NCBI RefSeq assembly: GCF_033568475.1
Contig: NW_027331831.1
Coordinates: forward strand, 3,162,001-3,226,000
DNA from: Henckelia pumila
Taxonomy: Eukaryota; Streptophyta; Magnoliopsida; Lamiales; Gesneriaceae
DNA length: 64,000 bases
Direction: 5' to 3'
Shown: in pieces, positions 24,036-32,874 of the stretch
Position numbering within the stretch: position 1 is the first letter of the stretch
Layout of the letters: each line of letters begins with the position of its first letter
Program-made: the position numbers and the translations under genes
Notes under the pieces: generated by a model
The model's input: only the letters and a program-made list of their open reading frames with translations
Told to the model about the DNA's origin: nothing
Databases searched by the model: none

Positions 24036-24303
24036 CCAGGTCCAGGTCCAGGTCTAGGTCCAGGTCTGCTTCCCCAAAACAGGTGAATACAATTTTGTAA
24101 CTCTAAATAATCGAATAAAAAATCCCTTCCAACATTCAGTCGTCCCTGGTTGTACACTGCTTTTCAAGTGGAAAGATTTGAAGTTCACCAGGCCTGACTG
24201 CTGCTGCTTATAAGTCCTTGCGTTCTTTTTCTTGTCGAATTTTGGTTTAATTCTGAATTGAAGTTCGAATTTCTTGTGGCTTCAGGATGGTATAGATTCC
24301 TAG
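21814..24303 (+). CDS. SR splicing factor, SF2/ASF type (SR34/SR30-like)
   Basis: Twelve coding exons: 21814-21900, 22163-22228, 22345-22419, 22547-22715, 22817-22863, 22943-23000, 23204-23253, 23323-23379, 23641-23720, 23806-23865, 23968-24082 and 24286-24303, giving 293 aa. RRM1 (residues about 7-76) has RNP2 LVYVGNL and RNP1-like CYCFVEF. A Gly/Arg linker has three tandem GGHGRTSDG units. The pseudo-RRM carries the invariant SWQDLKD. The C-terminal RS domain is an almost pure Arg-Ser run. This is the two-RRM SR architecture that selects splice sites in the nucleus. Intron 6 needs a GC donor (GAAG|GCATTA at 23001) to keep the length of relatives; a GT four codons' distance upstream would give a shorter product. 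All other introns are GT-AG. A 5' UTR intron probably precedes the gene. SR genes are usually heavily alternatively spliced. Confidence 0.93.
22598..22678 (+). repeat. 27-bp tandem repeat x3 in SR linker
   Basis: Three consecutive 27-base units (22598-22624, 22625-22651, 22652-22678) start GGTGGTCATGGCCGGACGTC and each encode GGHGRTSDG. They differ at one base. They lengthen the Gly-rich linker between the two RRMs and look recently amplified. Confidence 0.9.
23981..24064 (+). repeat. hexamer tandem repeat coding the RS tail
   Basis: Nine perfect TCAAGG units (23981-24034) are followed by five one-base variants (TCCAGG, TCTAGG) to 24064. In the SR frame these encode alternating Arg and Ser. 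The near-perfect DNA repeat suggests slippage-driven expansion. Confidence 0.92.
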
Positions 24304-25190
24304 AATATTATTGGTCCCGCCTGGAAGAAGAATACAACAGATTGGAACATGTCTTTTTTGAACGATTTATGTTGTCGGATATTTTTTATTTGGATCTGCG
24401 TGGATCTAACTTTGAGTGACCTGGACTTATATCCATTAATTGCTTAAAACTTCTTTGGATGTGGTTGTATTATTACTAAGTATTAGTATTTTGCCACTTG
24501 TTGAATATACGAGCCTGTTTATTAATTTTTATCGCTAAAATTAGTAAACATGGTACCAAAGAGACCAAATATGCGGCAAATTAATTTTCATTTTAATAGG
24601 TCATCATGGTTTCGATTATATGTTAGAATGCTACCTCAGTTAAAATATATTCTGTTAGAAACTGTTCACAATTTGTGCCAGCATATTTTCGAAACAAATA
24701 CATGTGTCAATCGACTCGATATAAGCATATAATCCTTTGTTCCCAAAGTGAACTATGTATCAAAAGAAGGCGCACGTCTAACCTCTAGGCTTCACGGAAA
24801 TATCGAGTTGGTAGAATGAGTGAGCATTCAGTTCAATAAATTGTCGTGAGTTCGATTTTTCTTAATGATTATTTTTCGACGAGATTGTCGCACACGTCAT
24901 GAAAAAAACTTATATCCAGATTAAAACTAATTAATAAAAGTATTCTTATCATAGCTGAATTTTTAATATCTTTTTTAAAAAAATTATCAATTTGAATGCA
25001 AATCTAAATATACAAGAAATAAAATTTCAATAAATTTAAATTTTTTTTCCCATCGTTTTGACCGATAGATGAGATCAATTGGGACTTGAGCTATAAGCTT
25101 CGATTTAAAAAGAAAAAAAGAAAAATCCAATAAATAGTTACCAAAGTTTGCGGAGCCCTAGTTTTTAATTTTGGGGATCAAATTCATGGC
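24304..25190. other. intergenic region between SR and P1 genes
   Basis: Probable SR 3' UTR to about 24480, then AT-rich DNA with one SINE-like stretch (24777-24910). The 60-codon open frame at 24550 is unsupported. Confidence 0.5.
24777..24910 (+). mobile_element. possible tRNA-derived SINE
   Basis: TATCGAGTTGG at 24801-24811 resembles the pol III A box (TAGCTCAGTTGG) and GAGTTCGATTT at 24848-24858 resembles the B box. The spacing is tRNA-like, and an A-run follows at about 24902. The intervening bases cannot fold into a proper tRNA, so a SINE head is the better reading. Boundaries are approximate. Confidence 0.4.
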
Positions 25191-25196
25191 CTAGTT

Positions 25197-25285
25197 TGGG
25201 CCTTTCTCAACCCTAATCTCAACCCTAAAAAGGGCAGTTTCAACTTCCAAGTTTCAATAAATAGCTGCAAAACTCTAAACCCTAA
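25197..25285 (+). promoter_or_regulatory. P1 gene promoter: site II and telo-box elements
   Basis: TGGGCC (site II, 25197-25202), two AACCCTAA/AACCCTAAA strings (about 25209-25230), a TATA-like AATAAATA (about 25255) and AAACCCTAA (telo-box, 25277-25285) precede the P1 start. Site II plus telo-box is a known signature of plant ribosomal protein gene promoters and is bound by TCP and telomere-repeat-binding factors. Confidence 0.7.
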
Positions 25286-25332
25286 TTACACACGCTGAAG
25301 CCGTCCGTAGATCGAAGATTTGAACGGTTAAA

Positions 25333-26054
25333 ATGTCGACAGCAGAGCTCGCATGCACCTATGCGGCCTTGATCCTTGAAGACGATGGAATCTCTGTCAC
25401 TGTAAGAATAGAAACGTCTCTAAATACTTACGTGATCGGGTGTGATGTGTTTGCCCTTTGACAAAAAAAAAGTTTCTCATTATTTGATTTTGTTCATCAG
25501 GCGGAGAAAATCGCGGCATTGGTGAATGCCGGTGGTTTGACCGTGGAATCGTATTGGCCGAGTCTATTTGCTAAACTTTGTGAGAAGAGGAACATTGAAG
25601 ATCTTATCATGAACATAGGCTCCGGTGGTGGTGGAGGCGCTCCCGTTGCAGTTACCGCTCCTGCTGGCGGTGTTACTGCCGCTTCCGCCGCCGTGGCTGC
25701 TCCAGCTGCCGAGGAGAAGAAGGTGCTAGTTTACTTAAGTAGTGTTTGGGAGAGCTTCTAGGAAGCACTTCTCAACTTGTCGTTAACAAAATTTCACAAA
25801 ATTTCAAAATTTTGTTAGTTAAAAGCTGATAAGTTCTTCCTAGAAGCTCTCCCAAACACTACCTTAGTTCCTTTTCCTTTGATTCACTATTTCATATAAT
25901 TAGTTCGAACTTGAGTTTAATGGTATCAGTTGCCTAATGTTTTTTGCGAATCGATCGTGTGATATTGTATTAATTTTTTCTTTAATAATTTGTTATCCAG
26001 GAGGAACCAAAGGAGGAGAGTGATGACGAATCGTTATTCAACTTGTTTGACTAG
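25333..26054 (+). CDS. RPP1: 60S acidic ribosomal protein P1
   Basis: Three exons: 25333-25401, 25501-25722 and 26001-26054, all GT-AG, giving 114 aa, the usual P1 length. The N-terminal helical dimerisation domain ([19 protein letters not shown]) is followed by a Gly/Ala-rich hinge and an acidic tail. P1 pairs with P2 on P0 to form the lateral ribosomal stalk that recruits translation GTPases. The last residues are [10 protein letters not shown] rather than the common DDMGFGLFD/DDMGFSLFD, but the key hydrophobics Leu-Phe before the final Asp are kept. Intron 2 contains a MITE (25740-25861). The promoter carries site II and telo-box motifs. Confidence 0.95.
25740..25861. mobile_element. 122-bp hAT-like foldback MITE in P1 intron 2
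   Basis: TAGTGTTTGGGAGAGCTTCT at the left end pairs almost perfectly with the right end AGAAGCTCTCCCAAACACTA, and the pairing extends about 35 bases inward. The TAGTGTTTGG terminus recurs in plant hAT-type MITEs. Flanks (CTTAAG / CCTTAG) give only a vague duplication. Partial relatives lie at about 40500-40560 and 40688-40760. Confidence 0.75.
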
Positions 26055-28530
26055 AAGCTGTTACATATGAGTCCTGTCAGCCTAGCCTAATTTGAGTTAC
26101 GAGTAGCTGAGTTTTTAGATTTTGTTCAACTTTTGGAAGAATTAGTATTCACTTTGCAACAATTATCTAGTGTCCATTTTTTTACAGACAATGAATTTGG
26201 TATGTCAAGATTTATTTGAAATGTTTGATTTGTTTTTGTGTTTACCTTTGATGTTTCGAATATGCCTCATTCATTCTCAGATCATTAAGATTTTGTTGTT
26301 GCCTTGGTATAATTACTATTTGAAAATCTGCAATTGTGGGTTATCGATCATTTGGCCTTAGTTGTAAAACGTCGGTCCCACGAAATGTTTTGATTTATGT
26401 GGTTAAGTGATGCCTTGATATTCAAAGCTGTCCTCTTTTCCTGTCTATTTTCGTTCCAATTATTTGCTCTCGGTTGTTTGTTGGATCCAACATCATGAGT
26501 GAAGATGAGTATATGTCTTCTGGTGATGTTACTCAACCATAATTATTTGGGATTCTTCTCTCCATTCATCTTTCACTTGACTTCTAAAATTTTTTTGGCT
26601 TGTTAGTGATGTCTGGATTGTTTGTTATTGCTGGTGTATACGGATTCACTTGTTCCCCTTTAATAAATCTCAGTTGATTTAGTGGTGCAGTTCTTTTTTA
26701 TTATTATTATTAGTACCTTTGTATAATGCATATTTTTGAATTAGACTGAGTGGGGTTGAGTCCCTGTACTCTTTAGTCTGTTTCATCCCCTTCTAGAATG
26801 AAATAATTATCATATAAAGTATGAACCTTCAAGTCTCTAATTTTTGTGCATCCATATTTTTGCTCATGTTTTGGGCCTGTCTCATGCTTTGTGGACCTGA
26901 TAGTATCTTTGTTAGCATGAATTGCTCTACTAAATCGACCAATGGGTAGAGCATTCCTTTATCCGGAAATTTGACTGTGATTTCCCAATAAGTTGAATCA
27001 AGTCTGGTCTATTTTATGCTGACTGATACGGAGTATCATATTTGTTTTGTTTTGTTTTTTTTAAAAAATTAAACAGCGAAGAATACAGCTATTTATATAC
27101 AAAAAATAAATATAAAAAACTTAATAGTCTTTGTAACGATTATGAGAATCACATAATGTACACTTGTTTAGAATGCAACTTTCACTACAATATATTATAT
27201 GAGAAACGCATAATGTACACTTAAAGATGATGGTTGGCCTTACCATATTGAATAGCTCAACCATATTTTTTTTTTAATTTTATATTTGACTTGTTACAGT
27301 TCTCTAGCTATATTTGATGTATATCCAACTCCGGCTATAATTGATTTATATCCAACTCCGTATCTATGGACATGAAATAGAATTATTTTTCGACTTAGTC
27401 ATATTTCGATCATCAATATTTGACTTTTAGATCATGTTTGTAGGTCAAAAAGTAAAAAAATAAAAAATAGGGCACTTGAATGTGAACGAGGTATGGTTGT
27501 CTGCCATACAAATGTGGCAAGTGGTTTGAATTTTTTTATGTTCCAACTATAAATTAATGATTCAAACACTGACTTTTGGTAGACCAAGAAGGTCAAACAA
27601 GACAGCTGAGAACTGGTTGACCAATCCTTACCTGGTCGATTCTATCATATATATGCTGTTACTCTAATTCTTAACCCAAAGGTTATAATAATATGGTCTA
27701 TGAATATCTTTTCAAATAAGGCAGCACACTAATTAAAATTACATGAAAAAAAAACAAACAAATGACTCTTTTATAGCCTTTAAATTAAATACAAAGTTAG
27801 AGCATATTAAGTATTAACAGTGGCGGTGCCACGTTACCCATGGGTTTTCTTTTCTTTTTATTTTTTTTATTTTTATTTTTATTTATATAGCTTGTATACC
27901 AAGGACCACTGATAAAATAATACATCTGAAAGCCGAATTCATTTTTTCTTCTATAATTTACTCATTCGTTTCCAATTCCTTTCATCTATAATATTTGTGC
28001 TATGATCTTCAATTTAAGCATGGTCCTCATTATTATACTAATATTTTGTTATACACGTTGTGTACTCGTATAATCCGTTTTTTTAACGAAAATAAAAAAA
28101 ATAAATTTTAAAATTTTAAAAATACAAAAAATATAACATTTTCCTAAACAAATAATCACAAAACGCAATAGATATATCAATTTTACAAAGCGAGTGACAT
28201 TTTCGTAAATAAAAAAAACATTCAATGGCACAACGTTAGTGTCATTTTGGTAAAATAATAAAACATATAATGACTAAAAAAAAGAAAAACGTCTAATAAT
28301 TGTGGTTTTATTGAAAATTAAATTAAAAAATAATGATAATTTCAAATAAAAATTTGTCAATTAAATGAAAATCAGTTAATTAATAAGATATAATAAATAT
28401 TTGATCTTTGTTATTTTCGCCATTGGCCCCCCGAGTATATCGTATAATCGTAGCATGAAATATATTACATACAACTTTATCAAACACCTATCAGTCTATT
28501 CCAAGTGGTACTGTTTTTATGGAGGCGAAT
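26055..28530. other. gene-free region after P1
   Basis: P1 3' UTR probably ends by about 26200. The rest is AT-rich with no supported gene. Short repeats are present: two near-identical 25-mers at 27141-27165 and 27198-27222 (GAGAATCACATAATGTACAC type), an adjacent 27-bp tandem duplication at 27308-27334/27335-27361, and a GTGGCGGTGCCACG string at about 27822 that resembles the end of a common dispersed repeat. Confidence 0.5.
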
Positions 28531-28535
28531 ATTAT

Positions 28536-28704
28536 CCACGTGTCAAATAATTATTTATTTTTTAAAAATAATTAAAATTACCCAATCAGACGAAAAGTGA
28601 GCGCGTTCCAGTTACTTCCAGAACGGATTTGTATGAAACGCGTTGAAAGTCTTCAAACAAAGGAAAGTTTCCTTCTCAAACACAAATTTCACCATTCTAT
28701 AAAT
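28536..28704 (+). promoter_or_regulatory. promoter with G-box/ABRE and TATA box
   Basis: CCACGTGTC (28536-28544) is a G-box/ABRE core bound by bZIP/bHLH factors, and CTATAAATA (TATAAAT at 28698-28704) is a good TATA box about 120 bases before the ATG at 28820. Together they suggest stress- or ABA-responsive expression of the small gene downstream. Confidence 0.6.
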
Positions 28705-28819
28705 ACCTCTCTCCTCTCGACTCAAATCTCCATTAGCAGCAAAACCCACATTAATTCCAAAAGAAGATCAACAATTCGAAGTCCCTTTCTGTTTGTTTAC
28801 TCGATCTCGAATCAAAGCC

Positions 28820-29062
28820 ATGTCGACGTCTATTTTCAGTTCATTCGATGTGCTCTGCGCCGAGATTTTTGGCCAGAAAGTGAGCGCATACAGCACCCAA
28901 ATCTCGCAGAAATCGGCCGCCGCCAAGATTGATGATACCAAGAGTTCTAAAGAGGTGAAGCGATCGCCGCAACAGGCGAAGAAGCCGGAAGTTTCCCGGA
29001 GGCCGAGATTTGCGCCGGAGTTCGATGGGGTCCATTGCTTTGAGACTATACTCCCTTATTGA
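28820..29062 (+). CDS. small intronless plant protein of unknown function (80 aa)
   Basis: A single exon starts MSTSIFSSFDVLCAEIFGQK and ends RFAPEFDGVHCFETILPY. The middle is Lys/Ser-rich and probably disordered. The C-terminal motif (R-F-A-P-E-x-D-G-x-x-C-F-E-T) is one I associate with small, plant-only, stress-related proteins, but I cannot name a function. The start was chosen at the first ATG after a good TATA box and a leader of about 90 bases; an upstream in-frame ATG is absent in the likely transcript. No signal peptide or membrane segment is seen. Confidence 0.75.
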   Translation: MSTSIFSSFDVLCAEIFGQKVSAYSTQISQKSAAAKIDDTKSSKEVKRSPQQAKKPEVSRRPRFAPEFDGVHCFETILPY

Positions 29063-30563
29063 GTTTCTTTTCTTGATGAGATGGGAATAGAGAAAGAAAT
29101 CTATACTTGATTCTTTTTAGGGATTTTTTCTTCTTCGTCTGTTGTAATTCGTTTGTCTTTCGGTTGGGTGAAAGGCTTATTCTTTTTGTTTAATCTGAAT
29201 TGATCGATTGATTTTCCTGAAATTTTTGGAGCAAAGATGCATGATGACAGTTAATTTTCCAGTTTCTTCTGTTCTTTTTCTTTTTTTTAACAGCCTTTTC
29301 TTTATACTTTGAAATCATATGAAAATCAGTATGTGATTATTTTGAAATTGATGCATAGGGTAATCTCAAACTTTATTATTAGTTTTTTCTTTCTAAACAA
29401 TTTTTTCACGTTTAGATTAGATTATGATTTTTTTTTTTATAATTTTAAACTTATATGATCATGTATAAACTCGAAAATTATTTAGGTTTGGATGAAGATA
29501 AATAAATATTTTATTAGTTTTAAAAATATTTAAAAGCTTATAAGTTACAACTATATACGATATAAATCAAAATAGATTTTTTTAGTAGATAAAAATAAAG
29601 AATTTTTATAATTCGAGACGAATACTTTTAGAAGTTCAAAAAATATATTAATCCATTTACATCCCTCAATAGCAATAACATGATGATATACGAACATATA
29701 TATATACTAGTCGAGTTATTTTCTCAAAAAAAAAGTATGTTCTTTGAAATCTTTTTATTTTTAATAAATAACCAATTAAAATAGTCATCAAAGCTTGATG
29801 TCTTTCGCAAACACTTGGCATCAGGCAACAAAATATAACAAGAGAACAAACACAACACATAAGATAGCACAGAAAATGACAGTCCTTTGTATAAAAAGAA
29901 TATGGTAAAGAGAAATGATAATTTGGATCTCTGCGTGCGCAACATCAAAGCCGTTGGATCATGTGGATAGTAAACCTCACATGGTGTCCACTTGATCCAA
30001 CGTTGGTGTTTGGTGTCATGCACAACACCAGATCCAAAAGCGAGAACTGATGGTGTTTACTTACACCGATGCTGCAAATTCTAAGCACATCTCATATAAA
30101 TATATGTACACACGAAAAACACAAATGATCCCAGAAATATCCTATACGAGTTACACCACATATCTCCCACCAGGAGCTTTTTGCAATAGAATTCGGGCTA
30201 TGAGCTGTAACGTCAATATTTGCTGATTCAAAGAATTCACTTCAGTGAAGCCTTTAAAAGGCAGCAACCTGTGCAGAGATTAGAGAGGATGAAACTCCAA
30301 AGAATGTTTTATGACTTCTTTCAGAATTTTCTTTGTCATATGCAATGTATGAGATGGCAAGCTGTAGGAGCGATATCTATGATCAACAATGTAAGATTAC
30401 CCTCCAGCTAGCTTTCAACTGAATAAGAGACCTCTGAGTAGTCTTCTCTGACAATTTTATCCTAACCAACATCCCCGTGTCGCTACGAATAGCAACAAAA
30501 GAAGCAACTAAAACTCTAAAGAGTGCATTGGGATTGAGGTATTTGAAATGATATACTTCAAAG
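29063..30563. other. intergenic region with a small foldback
   Basis: 3' UTR of the 80-aa gene, then AT-rich DNA, then the foldback at 29922-30038, and from about 30100 probable 3' UTR of the PPR gene. No further gene supported. Confidence 0.5.
29922..30038. repeat. 117-bp imperfect inverted repeat
   Basis: TTTGGATCT at the left end pairs with AGATCCAAA at the right end. A second paired segment lies inside (GTTGGATCATGTGGA with TCCACTTGATCCAAC). GC content is higher than the flanks. It may be a small MITE; no target duplication was recognised. Confidence 0.55.
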
Positions 30564-32129
30564 TCATTTGATTGTTTGGATGGAAAAGTTACTTTCCGAT
30601 TCACAATTGGAAGAAATATCCAACATCTTGGTTATGGTACCTTGACATTGAGAGCCACAGAGCTCTTCAACTAAGATGGAGAAAGTTGTTTCATTTGGTA
30701 AGAGCCCATTAGTTAACATCTCCTCCAAGACCCTGATCCCTTCATTTGCAATACCCACTTTGCAAAAACCTTTGATTAGCATGTTATAAGTAAAAGAGTT
30801 AGGAGAGCACCCTTTTTCCACCATGTCGTCCCACAGCCTTCCAGCCTCACACAACTCCCCACTTTCGCACATTCCTGCAATGAGTGTGTTATAGGTCAAA
30901 CCACTAGGAATTGATCCCCTTTCAAATTCGCCAAACAATTTCCTTGCTTCCCAAACCTTCCCTTCCTTGCATAGCCAATAAATTAGCGTGCTTGATATCG
31001 TGTTATCTGGAGTACAGTTTTTTATCAGCAGTGTCCTCCACAGTTCACATGCTTCCTCAACCTTCCCTTCCTCACACAAGACATCTATCACCCTACAACA
31101 CAATGCCGAGCTCGGTATGTACTTCTTGTCGAGCATTTCACTAACGATATTCACTGCTTCCCCAGATCTCTTTTCTTTGCACAAAGCCTCAATCATTACA
31201 CCGTATGTTACATCATTTGGTTCAACCCCATTCTCCTCCATCTCATCCATCACTTTCGTAGCCTCAACAAACCGGCCCAACTTACAGAACCCGTCCATCA
31301 AAACCGTGTATGTTGTTGCATCGGGCAACCAACCTCTATCCAGAATCTCATCAAACATTTTCTTTGCTTCTATCATATCTCCACGATCAATGCATCCTCC
31401 CATGATCGTGGTATAACTCACAACATTTGGCACCATCCCTAATCCGGGCATTTCATCCAACACCTTAACCGCACTCTCAACGTCTCGCTTCTTGCACAGA
31501 GCTTTAAGCAGTATGTTGCCAGTAAACACATTCGGCACAATGCCAAACTTTTTCTGACAATTCTTGAACATAATGTACACCAAATCAAACATTTGATTCT
31601 GCACTAACGCATTGAGTAAAGTGTTGAACGACCGAACTGACCTCTGCACACGAAAGTCATTAATTTGTAAGAATACTTTGATAGCTTCTTTAGGTTTGCT
31701 AGCAATGCCGTAGTTCCTAATCAAAGTTATGAATAAATTCTCGCCGCTTTTGATATGAGAATTCCGCAGCTCATCCAAAAGGGAAGGTATGGGTTCGAAA
31801 GCGCGCGCGCGAGAGAGCTTGTGGATGATGGAGTGGTAAGTGTCGTAATTATGAAGGAAATTGGGATGGTAATTACCGGCGTAATGGAAAATTTGAAGAG
31901 CGAGATCAGTATTTTGCTGGCGTGAAATGATGGAGCAGAGTCTTTTGGGAAAGAGTTTCTGGGGCCAGGGTTTGATCGGGGGTGTAACAGTGTAGGATTT
32001 GAGTAGCTGGGATTTCGATTTAATGGCTGATAGGTCTTCGTGGAAGTCGGCGGCAGCGGTTGAAAGCAAGACCGAGCTGTTAGCGGTGGTGAAGCGGCGG
32101 CGCTGGTGAATTTGCAGCCGACCCAACAT
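30564..32129 (-). CDS. P-type pentatricopeptide repeat protein, likely mitochondrial
   Basis: One intronless frame gives 521 aa from the first in-frame ATG (32129). The frame stays open upstream but has no ATG there. The N-terminus is rich in Arg, Ser and Thr (MLGRLQIHQRRRFTTANSS), fitting a mitochondrial presequence. About ten tandem 35-aa PPR motifs cover roughly residues 105-500, for example VSYTTIMGGCIDRGDMIEAK and TYNTLIAGMCESGELCEAGR. There is no E, DYW or SMR domain, so it is the P class, which stabilises, splices or processes organelle RNA in a sequence-specific way. It resembles the At5g16420-type proteins, from memory. Intronless structure is typical of the family. It lies 745 bases downstream of the U-box gene on the same strand. 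Confidence 0.93.
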   Translation of the reverse strand: MLGRLQIHQRRRFTTANSSVLLSTAAADFHEDLSAIKSKSQLLKSYTVTPPIKPWPQKLFPKRLCSIISRQQNTDLALQIFHYAGNYHPNFLHNYDTYHSIIHKLSRARAFEPIPSLLDELRNSHIKSGENLFITLIRNYGIASKPKEAIKVFLQINDFRVQRSVRSFNTLLNALVQNQMFDLVYIMFKNCQKKFGIVPNVFTGNILLKALCKKRDVESAVKVLDEMPGLGMVPNVVSYTTIMGGCIDRGDMIEAKKMFDEILDRGWLPDATTYTVLMDGFCKLGRFVEATKVMDEMEENGVEPNDVTYGVMIEALCKEKRSGEAVNIVSEMLDKKYIPSSALCCRVIDVLCEEGKVEEACELWRTLLIKNCTPDNTISSTLIYWLCKEGKVWEARKLFGEFERGSIPSGLTYNTLIAGMCESGELCEAGRLWDDMVEKGCSPNSFTYNMLIKGFCKVGIANEGIRVLEEMLTNGLLPNETTFSILVEELCGSQCQGTITKMLDISSNCESESNFSIQTIK

Positions 32130-32874
32130 GATGCGGAACACCGGAAACTTCGGTTGTGTGCGCTGTGAATGTGATGCACTCGACGTGTTTAGCAACGAAG
32201 GTTTTTTTTTTTTTTTTTCAATCTATTTTTATATTTAATAATTAATAGTATATTATTAGCAAATTGAATTATATGCAAGTTATTTGATGAATGAATTAAA
32301 TCACGATAAAATATGAAATTTGTTTTTTGCAATGATATTTTTAACATGTTTCGGTCAAGAATTTGGATTTATATTAACGGATGACCTAACTGTATGTATT
32401 CAATTATGAATGATTCAACACATAAAAATGGGTTTGAGCTACATACTATTATTATATCCAAAAACATATATTGAACTCTATCCAACTGGACATATCTCAA
32501 CAGTTTAAAGCAAACAAGCTTGTATATTTAAAACATGAAACTCCCTATTTCAGTAAAATCTCATTCAATGAAATCAAGGTAATTACAATCCTTCATGTTT
32601 CAGTAATCTACTAATCTTATTTAATGAATTCAGATTTGTTTCAAAAGTAATGCACCAACTATGGACTGAATTTGCCTGGATATTATGCCGCTAGTACTTG
32701 TATCTTGTTTCATTGAGTACTATATCTATATTTACTAATGAAAAAATACACAACATTGCGATTAATAAATACACAACAATCAAGAATAAAAGTAATTGCA
32801 ACTGATAAAACCTATGAACCAAAACTATAAAGAATATAGGGGAACCAGCAAGCACGAGCAGGTATCCAACTCTT
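32130..32874. other. spacer between PPR and U-box genes
   Basis: A poly(T/A) run at 32202-32219 and AT-rich sequence. It must contain the PPR promoter (minus strand) and the U-box 3' UTR. The 71-codon open frame at 32691-32906 is a chance frame. Confidence 0.5.

Noticed and set aside
23757-24086. Gly-Gln/Gly-Pro repeat open frame
   Set aside because: It is the out-of-frame reading of the hexamer repeat that encodes the RS tail.
32130-32195. N-terminal extension of the PPR frame
   Set aside because: The frame is open but has no ATG above 32129; the shorter form already has a plausible targeting peptide.
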